A stretch of 64,000 nucleotides of DNA from Asterella californica (Eukaryota; Streptophyta; Marchantiopsida; Marchantiales; Aytoniaceae), in assembly GCA_036924285.1 (NCBI GenBank), contig JAYKYS010000009.1:14632001-14696000 (forward strand), read 5' to 3'. Numbering within the stretch: the first letter of the stretch is position 1; each line of letters starts with the position of its first letter. Position numbers and translations under genes: made by a program. Below are positions 36,353 through 48,904 of this stretch, piece by piece. The notes under the pieces are model-generated. The model searched no databases, was not told where the DNA came from, and saw only the letters and a list, made by a program, of their open reading frames with translations.

Positions 36353-36460
36353 CTCTACTCAAACTCTCAAGCTCTCCTGCCTTCAATTCAACTGTTCCTA
36401 ACGATTCGAGGTGCACCTCTACTCAAGCTTTCAAGCTCTTCCGTCTTCAATTCAGACAAG
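36328..36460. repeat. Tandem duplication of about 66 bp
   Basis: Two copies starting GATTCGAGGTGCACCTCTAC and running into CAAGCTCT...CTTCAATTCA. It overlaps the upstream end of the RPA-like frame. Confidence 0.8.
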
Positions 36461-37916
36461 ATTGCTACATTAGAGCCTTGAATCACTGCCGACTACACTG
36501 GCTCACTACACTGTCAGAAGAGATTCAAGCACATTTTGATGATATCTCACATCCATGACTTCCATGTGAACACCTGCCTTAAATATCTGAATTCTGCCAA
36601 AAGTACAGCTAAGTAACCATAACTAACTTTAACTAGTCATGACTAACTTGATACCTCCTTAAAGTACTTGGGCAGCAAATAAACATTCTCAACACTTAGT
36701 TATAACTAAATACTTTACTAATAGACAAACTTCCTGTGTGTAACATAGGTCGTTACAGGACCAGGGTCTTCTGGAGGAGGTTTGGGTAGCACAGCCTCCT
36801 CGCAACCTTGTACCTGCGAAGGCAGGGGTAGCTCGTGGAAGATCATCTTCCTGGACGACAAAGTGGTGGCGTGGGACCTTTCACCGGCTAGAATCAGAGA
36901 ACCGAGGATACGAGCTCGATAAGAAGATCTTATCCATGATCTCAAGGAAGTGGCATGTGCATAGAAGCACGACTTGCCTCTTCCTGGAAGATAGACAGAG
37001 AAGGGTGGAAAGTAGAAGCGTACCGGGAGCCGCGGAAGCGTCTTCTGACGAAGCTATTTCTTCACCTCTTTCCCAAGGGGAAAGCACAGAAGACGAGATA
37101 CCTTGGAGATCAAGACGTGGAGTTCTTGGAAGCCATCTGGGAGGGACTGTCTATCAATTGGGGCGCCTTCTTCCACGCTTACGTTCAGACAGAGTTGGTG
37201 TACTTGGGCACCCCAGCAGGAGGACACCTCATCCCGTTCTTCTGTTATCTGTACATGTCAAAGCGGGACTTGACAGAAGATCAATTGGCAAGGTATGGGC
37301 CAACAGGACAGTACGAGGTGAAGAAAGCAATCTCGGGAGAAGACGACCGAGCAGCAGCCGTAACTCCCCCTCCCACTTTAGTGTCTCAGACGAGATCGGG
37401 CACTCATCAGAAGACGCTTTTGGTACGAAAAGACGACTCTAGTGATACGGAAGACGCGTCACCGTCGAGGAAGATGAGGCCTAGGAGTGTGTCTAGGAAG
37501 AGCACATCTTTCCCGATCATTCATTCTAGATCGGAGTCGGATTCACAGGAGGAGACGTTGAGCACTAGGATTGCACAGAAGATAGCTTCTATAACTACAG
37601 GGAGTCTTCTGAAGACTCTAGAAGCCGAAGTATGAGTTGACATTCCAACTGCGACTCGAGGAAGCGCAGCGAAGAGAACTGCTCCTGCAGCGAAAAGAGA
37701 TCTTCCACCTCGGAAGATGAGAAGAGTAGTGTCTTCTCGCGCGCAAAAGCAGAAGACCACAATGGTGGAAGAGGCATCTTTGTCTTTGGAAGACAAGGAA
37801 GACATCCCTTATCAATTCGTGGGGATGAACTTGTCTTCCGCGAGAAGGAGGTTGGAGGAATTCAGCGCCTTCTTCCATATGGAGATCCAGCCAGCTATGG
37901 AGTTCATGGAGCGCGC

Positions 37917-40202
37917 TGTCGTGTTGTGAGACGTCCCACATGTGAATTAAGTGTAGAACGGGTGTTGTGTTTTCTTTGTGTTCAGTGAACCTTTTGTGTA
38001 GTTCGCACGAGAGGGTATTATGTGTCACGTTCACAGAGATCTGGATGTGAGATCGCACGATAACAAGATGTGCCGACTCAATGATCCGTGAACGTTCGCG
38101 TGAATGGCTCTTATTGTCAAACATAGGTATAAGATAGTGGGTTGGAGGTTTGTAAGGCATTCTTCTGGAAGGGGTAGTTTTCATGAGTGTGTCTTAGTGT
38201 CTTACGTGATAAGAAGGAGCGGCAGGAGTTGTATTCATGGATGGAGGACTGAATCGAGTTCCAAATCTGCCATTTCCAACTCGTTTCATATCAAGCTTCA
38301 CTTGATCCACCGCGATCACTTTCGACAGTGGTTCGTTGCCTACTTTGGAGATGAGTTCATGGGGAGGATGATGGACTCGCCTACTCCGGTGATCTTACCA
38401 ATCGTCACGTATGGAGAGGATTGGGACTTGACAGTGTACATCTTACTTTGACGAGGACCAATGGACTTGAATTATCCAGCCAACATCCCTTTCAACGTCT
38501 GGGTGGATGTTCGGTGTCACTGTCGGCGGAAGATCAATCATCGTGCGTGGATCGCAAGGAACTTTGGGGAGGAGTACTGTAATCAAGTGATGGCTTCTCC
38601 ATTTCCTTTTGTAGTACCTTTCATCGTAAATCGGTTCCAGGTCGTCATCTTGACCTTGTATTGAATCTTAAGTGTTAAGTACGATCTCTATAGTTCGACG
38701 AATGTAATTAACCTAAGGTTGGGGTCGATGCCTTGAAGGCATGAGAGGATAGTAAGGTTATAGTTGTTCTAGGATACCAAGTAGAGGACAAAAGAGGTTT
38801 CCAGATCTGTTTTCCTATTGGTCTATTTTCGACCAATCAACTCTATTTCAGATCTGCAGAGGGCTTTAGGGTTTTGGAGGTCTTCCCGGGGGTCATTTGA
38901 GGAGTGAGGGGTCTTTTTGGAAAGCTCTCGAGACGGGCTACACTCTGGAGACAAAGATCAGGCGATTTGGAATTCTGAGGAGAGAGTGATGGACGTTGAA
39001 AGTCAGGGGGGGTCAAATCGGTACCCCGAGCCACGTTTTGGAGTGATCCGGGAGTTTGAGAGGTGATCTTTAGGAGCTGTCAAGGGGATCGAGTAGTTCA
39101 CTCCGTGCTGGTTGTATTGATGTAAAACAATCCTACATTTGGGTTGGATTTGCTCCTGAAATGATCAATTGAAGTTGGCTGTTACAGTTGAGAGGTATGA
39201 GAAATCCCGCTTTCTTTGGATTCAAAGCTTGAGTTGCTCCGTGCACATGGGATTGGATCTCTGAGTGAAACTTTCCAGGATGAGAGTGTGCCCTATCAGC
39301 TAGTCACATGTGAAATTTCAGTTCAATTGGGTAAGAGAATGTGTGGAGATCTAGGATTTTGGCCATCGAGATCTGTAAAGCTCAGAAGTTAGCACAGGCG
39401 GGTGGCTTGATTCATCGCGAACAGTTGGGGGTCAGATCTGAGACTGAAATTTCATACAGTAGTAGAGAAGGGTCAGAGGGGATGTCCTGTGGAGTTTGAG
39501 CCTGATTGGATAATCGAGGTGAAGGCACGAGAGTGTCAAAGTTCAGTTTGCAGCGAGGCGAGAAAGACGTAGAGAGATTTTGCTGAAATCTCTTGGTTGG
39601 AGTTGAACAAAACGACTTGAAGATGGGAGGTGTGCTTCTTGGAGGTGTCGTGTGGATGACAAGGAGGCTGTATTGTGAGATTGGTACGGCGATCACGCTC
39701 AGTGGAGGTGCCACGTCTTGCTGAAGCTGAGGTACCGTTATCCTCGGTATCACGCCCCGAGTTTCTAGCTGTTTTGCTGCCGATATGTCTTGTATCGTTG
39801 GGAAGCTTGTGTAGTAGGCGGTCTTTGCTGTGGACATCTTCCTGAGCAAACTCGTATCAGCGAACAATAGAAGGTCAGAGGCTACAATTAGGTAGTTTGT
39901 CGAGAAGAAGTAGTGAAGCGGATGTGGATGGGAGATTGTATGAAGAGTGCTTGGGATCTAAAGCAGACACGTACCGTGTATGAGCCTTGCCTTTATCTAG
40001 AGTGGAATCGAGCTCCGAGTCATTTGTGTGATGCACATGTGCTACACTTGGGTCAAGTTAGCTCGCTAGTAACCTACAAAATACACTGATAGATTAGATA
40101 TTGAGAGCATAAGTTTTCATTGGTTAGGTCATAGATCCAGTTGTATCTCTCTACAGCCAGATACCCCGTGTATTCCCAGATCATATTTCACGCCCTACGA
40201 CA
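37917..40202. mobile_element. Insertion 2 in ORF2 (TGTCG...CGACA, GCGC duplication)
   Basis: 2,286 bp from TGTCGTGTTG to CCCTACGACA, flanked by GCGC at 37,913-37,916 and 40,203-40,206. Removing it with one GCGC restores an unbroken ORF2 frame. The right end, read in reverse (TGTCGTAGGGCGTG), resembles that of insertion 1 (TGTCGTAGTGCATG), suggesting one family, but the interiors look unrelated. It contains the 38,104-38,664 frames and a Pro/Ser-rich minus frame (39,412-39,867) that is unassigned. Confidence 0.75.
38104..38664 (+). CDS. Hypothetical two-repeat reading frame inside insertion 2
   Basis: Two consecutive plus frames (38,104-38,451 and 38,461-38,664) separated by a TGA. Each contains a similar unit: FRQWFVAYFGDEFMGRMMDS, PTPVILPIV in the first and HRAWIARNFGEEYCNQVMAS, PFPFVVPFIV in the second, ending TVYIL and VILTLY. 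This suggests an internal duplication of about 60 codons with selection for the protein at some time. I recognise no family. It may be a relic of a gene carried by the insertion. Confidence 0.35.
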
Positions 40203-42200
40203 GCGCGATGGCTCAAGAGAAGCCACTGCGACCTAGATTTGGCCTGCGCACCTTGATTCAGCAGGAAGAGGTCCAGAAGAAGGTGGACGCGCTGGAAGCC
40301 AACCTCCGCACCACGGAGAAGCTTGCGGTAAAGTACAAGACGGAAGCAGCCGCTTCTGCCAAGGAGTCAACATAGCTGAGGAAGAGCAACCTGGAGTTGC
40401 AGACACGTCTACAGCAACGTGACTAGGAGGTTCTGCGGGTCAGAGATAAGATCACCTCTCTCGCATAAGAGAAGAAGACATGGAGGGCACTACGGGAAGC
40501 TGCTGAAGCACAGGCTGCAGTAGAGAAGACGCAGCGGGAAGAAGTAGAAGCTCGAGCGAATGGACTCATGGTGCAGTCGATGGAAGCACTTCGCAAGAAG
40601 TTCAACTTCACCGCGGGTAGGAAGCTTCTCACCCTAGCAAGGGAGTGGGATGACGATTCCAGGGCGATGTTAGTGGAGTGCAAGAACAGCATGTTCCGCT
40701 ACTTGGATCGGCAAATTGAGAGCCTGAAGACACTTTACGATCTTCCCTCGATCCCACGACTTGCAGCTACATCTTCCCATGCTCCAGGACCAGCGATCGG
40801 AACAGATTCAGAGAAGGAGGAGTTCGACCTTGCTGTCCACTTGGTAGTGACTGCGCTGGAAGCCGAGAAGACCGTAGAAGACGCCTCGGAAGACAAGGTG
40901 TCTTCTGGAAGACAAGAAGTAGAGTTGTCTTCCCATGTGTTTCGAGTGGAGGAGGTGACTTCCTCAGATCACTGCAAAGTCACCTCAGCTCCCAGTGTCA
41001 AACCAGTGCCACAGAAGAGCGAAGAAGCGCAGGTGGACTCAGCTTCTCAGAAGACGCTTTCGTCTTCCGAAGCCGTCCCAGAAGAGCAAGCCGCGAACAG
41101 AGAGGAGGAAGCCACCTCAGTCACACCCGAGGTACTCGTAAGGCTTCCCATCTTATCAGAAGCCGAGGTAGGAGTAGATCAGGAGGAGATCACACCCTGC
41201 GAATTAGAGTAGGTAGCAAGTTAGTAAGACAGTTGACTTGCTAATTTTGATAGGAGTCAAAAGTTGCTATCTTAGGAAGTGGCAGTTTCCCTTGTAATTT
41301 TAGCTAACTGTCCATGTGGTAGAGTAGGCAACGCATGAGTAGAAAGTAAGTTTCTAAACCAAGGCAGGGAGCCGGCTGCATGTGAGTGGTGGCCTTCTGA
41401 CAGTCCTTCATCTCCCTGATTGCAAGTTGAGGATTGGAGAGGATCTCCCCTGCGCCTCAAGGTAGTAGTATAAGTTAGGATGCAGAGCAGGATTTTAAAC
41501 ACACACACACATACACACTGTTGAGACACATGTGAGAAAGCACACACACACGTACACATTTGTGACACACATGTGAGGGACAATGTACACACATTACGTC
41601 CAATGCTAGAGACATACGAATAGACTTGGATTACACCAGAGGTGTCTGCATTCTCGCTTCTAGCAGTGGATCGAAGATAAGATAGAGATAATGGACAGCC
41701 TACAGCAGGGAACGACATCATTGTGTAGTCTCGTTTCTAAGCTGGTGTGTCGAGGAGTAGGAGCAGAAAGTAGAGGAAGTGAGCTTCCCAACACCAATGT
41801 ACCTTCTTCTCGGGGAATGTATTTTGGATTTGAGTGCAAAAGCTTTGTTTGTGTCTTCTGAGCAGTGGATTTCCTCGAATTCACACCCAATTGTGCATGG
41901 GAAGCCTTCTCCTGGAGTGACGGTGATAGTTAGAAGTTGTGCAGAGTCGAAGCTTGTCTCATCCAGTGGAGCACTTAGGATCCACGTACGGACGGTCTTA
42001 TGGATAAGCGATCCCAGAAGACGGAGTAGTCAAAGCAACGACAGAAGAAGAAAGAAGCCTTCTTTCCACAAAAGAAGACGACATCATCGAGTAGAAGACT
42101 GTGTAACTGTAAGCGAATTCGTGGTCTTCTCTCCCCAAATTACTACAGGCAGGGATGGCTTGTTAGTCAGGATCCGGACTAGAAGCTTGTCCGAGTCTTA

Positions 42201-44712
42201 ATTTCTCATTATCACAAGAAAATTCAAACTTGTGAGTTAGCATCATACTCGTGCAATAAATACTCCATGTCGTCCATGATCAATAAATGTCTGCACTGCA
42301 TGTTAATGAAACCAAAAAGATGTTAGTCATAAGATAATGAAACATCACGCACATAAGAAGCACGCAATGTCGTATCACAGGCTCACACTTTGCAAATGAC
42401 ATTGAATATTTTTCAACCTTCGACTATAACATCCTACTGCAGTTTTGCATGCCCGTGATATGACCAAAAAGTACAAGAAGTGGTTGTGTATAGTGCTACA
42501 ATTCGACTCAGTTCTCAAGCGATCCGCAAAGGAGAGCACAAATGCATTCGACAGTGGCAAAATCCTCATGTTCTCTGTCACTTGCGAATTCTGTACCACA
42601 TGATCCTGATTGAAAGAGAAGAGAAGATTGCAGAGATTCTGTCATCCACATGTTCTTTGTCGGTGCGTAACATAGTTTGAACTAATTCATTGTGCAATTT
42701 TTGAACACACTAACTCTATGATCGCGAGTCCAGAAAAAGAAAAAGTCCAAAAATTTATGTTAAGACTTATATTCTCGTTTAACTATAAAAAGTTCACCAT
42801 TCAAATCTATTGTTCAAGTCTAACGTACTATTCCCATATATAACTGAGATGATAAAAGAACACCACCTCGTAGATAAAAAAGAAATGTATTTTTATTTTT
42901 AAATCATCACGTTTTACAATAAATATTTACCTTCTTTGTTTTTTAAGAAGATATGGTTATAAAAAATATCCTCTTTTTTGGAAACTTTTACTTTTAGAAA
43001 TTTTGCTCAAATAATAAAATATACTATACTTTTGGTTTGCATGATAAACATTCGCAGTAAAGCATGACATTCTCAAATGTCTTCCTTGCATTATTCTCCT
43101 ATCCCATCTTTCAGATGGAAGAGTGAATTATGCATGGGTGCTTAATCTATAGCCAAACCCTTCTATAAAGAAAAGTTTAGTCACAAATTAAACTAACTAG
43201 AAAATTAGTTGATTATTTTTTTGAAACAATAACACGTGTGCCCCCAAGTCGTCACCATACTAATCCACGCACCATGTTTAGAAATTATATCACGGTGCAC
43301 GGACTGGTCAATACACCATGTTTAGAACAAATATTACACATTTATAGTTGTCACACACCCCTTAACCTCGTAGGAGCAAACAGATATAAATAAGTTTGTC
43401 CGTGCAACTTCTTTTGCAGGAAAAAAGAGTTTGAAGAAATTATGAAACAAAAATAAATCTCTCCAATGCACCTCCTAAATTTTACAGTCGCTCCTCTTGC
43501 TTGTCGGCTTTTTTCTCGTCGTTGTGAAAAGGAGTTGAGATATATATTCACCTCTTTCACCTTCAATGGAGTAGACAAAATATGCAAAGGTTTAATATAT
43601 TATCTAACCTTTTTGTTGGGAAAAACTAAATAATAAATTAAAATTGCAATCAGAGGTTTATGAGCAGTCTATTCGATATGTAATTTGGGGAGCGCATCTG
43701 TTTGCACTCCCCTTACAGATTATGTTTGGATCTTCCAGCTCCGGATATCACTTAATATTTAGAGATAAAGTTAATTTTTCCTGTCAGCTTGATACAGAAT
43801 TTTCACATTATATTTATAACAACAAGTTCTCAAAAGTTAATCTTGCATGCAGTATTATTATCACTTTCCTCAAACCTCTCAGAAGTGTAATGCATTAACA
43901 AGATCAAGGTACACTAGATAAATTCCGGAGAACTCTTGCTCATTTTGTGTTATTAACGAGATATGTAAATGTTGTTACTAAATTTAAGATTAAATCAGTG
44001 TAAAAGAATAAAATGTGTTCTAAATAGAATGATTAACCATCCCTAGAGTTGCGAAGAGTTCCAGGGATAACCCATAAGTGTAAAGTGCGAACACGCTCTT
44101 CCAGAACTATAAGAGATCGAAGATTCTTTTACTGCTTGCAGAAAATATAAAATCTTAACAATTAATCGAGCATGCTTCCCTCTTCTGATGGAAGAGGGTT
44201 AATTATATTCATGCTCCATAAACCAAGCTAAACACAAAAATAAAATAAAATAATCCCCTAGCAGCACGGATTGTAAGACATCGGATCTGGAAATGTGCAA
44301 ACGCCAAACTTACGACATACCGAGGTGAACATGGCTGGCGATGGAATCGGGATGCTACTTGGTCATGTACTCACGACGTAATGGGATAACGTAGTCTGCT
44401 GGCTGAAGTTGATTTCGGCTGAGGAACAGACAAGCGGATAGAGGAGGAATCTCAGAGGACCCAAAGATTCGACACCACTTCCAAGAGCTGGATCCCTTCG
44501 ATCGACTGTTCTGAGTGAGTGAGTCTGATGTAATGACTTAACGGACGCGCCGGAAGCGAAGGGAGGAGGATAATTACGAACATCAGAACCCGAGCTACCA
44601 CACTCCGAACAGACGAGATATCGCCGCGGTTTTCGTTTGTGACATCCGTCATTTTTCTGATGAGTGGAACTGACTGTCAGTCAAATTTGATTGAATTCGT
44701 TGCGGGCAATCG
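42201..44712. other. AT-rich intergenic region, no supported gene
   Basis: Only short frames without conserved motifs on either strand. Short poly-A/T-rich stretches at 42,880-43,020. The promoter of the IspD gene should lie in the last few hundred bases; no clear TATA box was picked. Confidence 0.6.
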
Positions 44713-45075
44713 ATGGCGACATGGGCGCTATGTCCTAGTGCAATGTCTGTAGGAGTAGGAGGAGGGGTGAGATGGGAATCCAGAGGAAGCCGTGGAAATG
44801 AACTGGGTAATGGGAATGCAGCAACGGGATGGGCGCAGTGCGGAGGTTTGGATGTAATTCGGAGGAGGGTGGCACTCGGAGTAGCTGCTGCAGATTCCAG
44901 TAGCTTCTGGAGAGGTGGGCCTCGAGGATGGGTCAGAACCAGGACCTACAATTCAGTATTACCTTCTTGGAGATGCTCTGCAGGTCTGTGGTATAAAAAT
45001 TATATTTCATTTCAGCTCGCTCTCCTGTTTGTACACCAGATTCCTCCTTTTCGCCTGGATCTCGCAGCACAAGCA

Positions 45076-45173
<98 letters not shown>

Positions 45174-48100
45174 TTCTGTGTGTTTGCAACTTCATCAGAT
45201 GTGAAAGCGACCCCGGAGACTGACGTTTCAAGCGTGAAGGTGCGTTCAGAGTGACCATGGAAATGATCGAGAAAACTGCGTTCTACCTCTCTCTTACTTG
45301 ATCAGTAAAGAGGAACCAGTGGACAAACTCTTACAGCAGAAGCGAGAGCTGTAGTCGCCTTACTAGCTAGCTGCCAAACTAGCTGACATATGAGTATCAG
45401 CCCTTTGACTGCATGAAAGCTGGCAAAGGTCTACTAAATTACCCGATGTCTGCCTCGTCGACGTCTACTGACACTGTTTCCGTAATATTCTCTGTTTTCC
45501 CAACGTTTGGTTCTTCAGGCTATACCGAACGGTAGTGTCTCTGTTATTCTCCTGGCTGGTGGAAAGGGCAAGCGCATGGGGGTACTCACTTTCTGAGGCT
45601 GGTTTTGCTTTGATTGCTCATGGTTGATCCTGATCGACGATTCAAAGACTCAGTTACTGTTTGGAAAATTCGTTAGCATCTCGGTTGCTCCGAAGTTTCA
45701 GTCCCCAGGCGTCTAAATTTAGTGATAGACGAGCACAATGAAACACTCAATACTACTGGCATAGCGGGTGTGGAAGCAGAGCCACTTGGACGACTGATGA
45801 TTATTGTGTCTTCGATAGGGATTGTCTGTGAGGGTGGTCGGAAGCCTGTAGAAGTTAACCGAATAAGCATTCATGTGCAGGCTAACATGCCCAAACAGTA
45901 TCTGCCGTTGTTGGGTCAACCCATCGCACTGTACAGGTAAGGTACAAAGTAATATGCTTTCTTCCGTTGCTTTCAGTCTTGATGGGATAGTGGCACACTC
46001 GGTATTGTGTACCATTTCTTTGACGGGTACTTGGGGGCAGTTGTAGACTTACTTCGGTTTTTGAGTGCTCGTTGCTCCTTTTGTATATGCTTTTCGCGCT
46101 GGCCGTTGGGTGACAAAGTTTCGTCTATCGAGTACTGATAGCTTAGAGGGCTTTTGAGAGTGAGAAGTCCAACCTGAATTTCAGCTCACAGAATTTTCTT
46201 TCATTCGTCATGATGTACACTCTGGTCTATACTCTCCACCTGCACGGATTTCAGCTTTCACACATTTTCCAGTATGGACGCCGTAGGGGAGATTATAGTC
46301 GTCTGTGATCCTTCCTTCAGAGACATTTTCGAAGGTGTGTCTTCTGCCACCATCTTAGGGTAGTCATCATCAGTTGCAGATGTTCTGCAGGTGGCCTAGT
46401 AGCCTAGTCGCATGTTGGTTGCCCCAGTTAGGGTCGCTGTCATGTTCAGCCGTAATGCATCCGTCTTATTGTCCACTACCCAGCGTCCAGTTTCAGCTGG
46501 TCTCAAAGACAGTGCAGGGAACGGTTTTTTGTGATCGGCAAAAAGAATACAAGAGGAAATAATCCTGCAGATTGTTCTTCGTCGTGGAGGTAAAGAGACA
46601 CTGCCATAACCCAATTCTGGACATCCGGGGGTGAGATTCCTTGTTTCTTATAACGTTCGGTTGTGCTGTGCAGAGGCGAACGTTAGCACCCCAGTGAAGT
46701 TTGCACTTCCCGGCAAAGAACGACAAGACTCTGTGTGGAGTGGGCTGCAGGTATTTAGTCCACATCAGTTTTGCTGGAGCGGTGTTCTTTATTGTTCTCC
46801 GAAATGAACAGTGGATTTCTCTGTTGACCAAGAAAATCTACTGATCACTCTCAGTTCTCACTGAGATGTTAATCTCTTAATTTGCTTCAGCATAGAACTA
46901 GTCCTCACAGTCCTGGTACAGATGACAGACTTCTAGCAAAAACTTGGGGATCTGAGGTACTCTCTAGATGACCTCGTGACGTAAGGAACATCTTCGAGAA
47001 AATCTTAGGTCTACTACATCTTCCGAAGTTAAGTCACTAGAGCAAGCAGCTAGCACTGGTGATCGACTGCTCTTTTCCAGGAGATCTGCGAGACATCACA
47101 ATTGGCATGCATACATGACTCTGCTCGACCTCTGGTTCAAACCAGCGACATACTGAAGGCAGGTGCAATGACTCTTCTACCTTCATCCCTGTCTATGTGC
47201 AGTTCTTTTCTAATCTTGCAAGTCTTAGTGAGTACATCTTCCTAATCTTGCAAGTCATCACTCTCGTTTGAGTAGTTGTCATGCTGGTGATTATAGCTTG
47301 AATAAGCAAGGTTGTTCTCACATGTTTTTCAGGTCATAAGTGATGCCTGGACTTGGGGGGCAGCGGTACTCGGAGTGCCCTGTAAGGCCACTATTAAGGA
47401 GGTTTGTTGAATATACTATCCGTTCTTCTCTGCTTTCCGCTCGTTGATAGCTCAACTACTCTTCCGTATTTGCTGAGGAGAGTCTTATGAAAACGAGGTG
47501 CTTTGGCTGGTACATTGTTTACAAGTGAATATTCGTGGTGGTTCAGGCTGGAAGTGACGGGTTCGTAGCAAAAACTCTTGATCGGAAGATGTTGTGGGAA
47601 ATGCAGACCCCTCAGGTGTGTGAATCTTGTCGGACGAATAAATTTTTGCTCAACAATAGGAATCTTATAACAGAGTTGGGAGTTGGGAGGCTCAAAAGTA
47701 CTGTCGTTTAGTCTGTCAAGCACTAGCGACTCATCGTCATCTTGCAACTCCTAACCGTGAGCTTGGGAGAGTACTGGATGCCTATAGGTCATCGAGCCAA
47801 TGTTGCTACGGAAAGGTTTCGAGCTCGTGGAGAGGTAATGCGAATCAGATGTACTTTAGTACACATGTCTCCGTTTGTCTGTTCACCAGTCCTTTTTCTC
47901 GATTGTCTTGCAACAGAGACCATATCGTCATGCTGTTGTTTATTGTAAACCGTACAGGGAGGGACTGGAGGTAACAGACGATGTATCGATTGTGGAGTAC
48001 TTGAAGCACCCTGTGCTGATTACAGAAGGCTGCTATACGAACTTGAAGGTGAGTATGTTAGCACTGAAGTAGAGTGTTTTGCCTGGCTTGGTGAAATCCG

Positions 48101-48283
48101 GCAAGCGCAAGGACGTTTACTTCCAAGGTCTTGCAGGTTCGTTCGCATGTGAACGTCTGGAGTACTTTGCTCCAGATATCAAGCTAGAGTTGAAAACTAA
48201 CGATATCTATCGTGCAGGTAACAACACCTGATGACTTGCTTGTTGCCGAAAGGATTCTCCATCAAAGGAATAATCGATCCTGA
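44713..48283 (+). CDS. ISPD: 2-C-methyl-D-erythritol 4-phosphate cytidylyltransferase (IspD), 12 exons
   Basis: Third step of the plastid MEP isoprenoid pathway: transfers CMP from CTP to methylerythritol phosphate. Exons by splice sites and frame: 44,713-44,983; 45,199-45,239; 45,519-45,581; 45,881-45,936; 46,255-46,334; 46,674-46,750; 47,081-47,158; 47,333-47,401; 47,547-47,615; 47,788-47,834; 47,958-48,048; 48,218-48,283; total 1,008 nt, 335 residues, no stop. Exon 1 encodes an Arg/Ser/Gly-rich leader fitting a chloroplast transit peptide. Motifs: [12 protein letters not shown] (CTP loop), [65 protein letters not shown] [21 protein letters not shown] and [14 protein letters not shown]. Intron 1 carries a long GA repeat; intron 7 uses a GC donor. 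The start codon is the first ATG of the leader frame. Confidence 0.93.
45081..45169 (+). repeat. (GA)n microsatellite in IspD intron 1
   Basis: 89 nt of uninterrupted GA, about 44 units. It lies between donor CAG/GTCTGT (44,983) and acceptor TTCATCAG (45,198). Arg-Glu repeat frames through it are not coding. Confidence 0.95.
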
Positions 48284-48904
48284 CTGACGAGCTTCGTTCA
48301 GGATTTCAGCTACACCCCAACAAAAGTTTTCCACAACCATAGGCGTATTTCCCCTCGGCCTCCATTTCGAGGCACGTTGCACCTCATAGTCTGCAAGGAG
48401 AGGTTCGAGAATAGAAGTGGTGGAGTGGCTGTTTCCGCACAGACTTGGCTGCTTCATCTCTTGATAAACGTATATCTGCGCATCCCAAATTAACAGAACC
48501 AGCTCTGTGGAGCCCGTGAGCTGAAACTGTTGCTGCGGACGTCAAATCTACCCTCGGACACTGTCAACAAACAAGGCGACATCTTCCTCTAACACTGCTT
48601 GTCCTCAAAGGGTCAAAATCCTTTTGCGCCGAGGGCTGCCAGTATTGATTAAATGTTAGAGTGTAAGTCATGTAGCAGAAACTGAATGTATGATTGGGTA
48701 TGTTTAGAACTAAAGACGAGAACGTTAGTAAGAGGTAGAAAAGTCGCGGTAACTTATCAAGAACGATGATTTACACATTGACATGGTCATACATAAAGTG
48801 TGTTAAGCCATACCATCTTGATACTTAACACTGTCTGGAGTACTGTCCAGGAGTTAATTGATGGTCCAAAGTGCGCTAGAAAGAAAGAAGAAAAAAACAT
48901 TGTG
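48284..48904. other. IspD 3' flank, no gene seen
   Basis: No conserved frame. The minus frame 48,197-48,457 overlaps the last IspD exon and looks like a shadow. Confidence 0.6.

Larger units (their letters stand above)
36762..41212 (+). pseudogene. ORF2 copy d, broken
   Basis: Same architecture as the 11.8-16.2 kb copy. The first part reads GGHLIPFFCYLYMSKRDLTE. The coiled-coil part after the insertion (40,207 onward) begins MAQEKPLRPRFGLRTLIQQE and continues for well over 100 residues of heptad-like Leu/Glu/Lys pattern. The acidic tail ends at 41,210-41,212. Breaks: a 1-nt shift near 36,995; TGA at 37,633 where the other copy has TGG; the insertion at 37,917; TAG at 40,373, TAG at 40,424 and TAA at 40,466, all at likely Gln positions. 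Together the two copies define the protein, although neither is intact. Function unknown. Confidence 0.7.
36760..42200 (+). mobile_element. LTR copy d with ORF2, plus orientation
   Basis: Plus-strand relative of the minus LTR: starts within ORF2 at GACCAGGGTCTTCTGGAGG (equivalent to about 16,060) and ends near GGATCCGGACTAGAAGC (42,170; equivalent to about 10,905), so both LTR termini are missing. It includes a 2.3-kb insertion (37,917-40,202). Its 3' part (41,213-42,120) preserves the site that in copy a is split by the plastid insertion. Confidence 0.75.

Noticed and set aside
44984..45258. Arg-Glu repeat proteins and a Ser-Leu frame across the GA repeat
   Set aside because: The repeat lies in IspD intron 1; the exon borders that keep the IspD frame exclude it.
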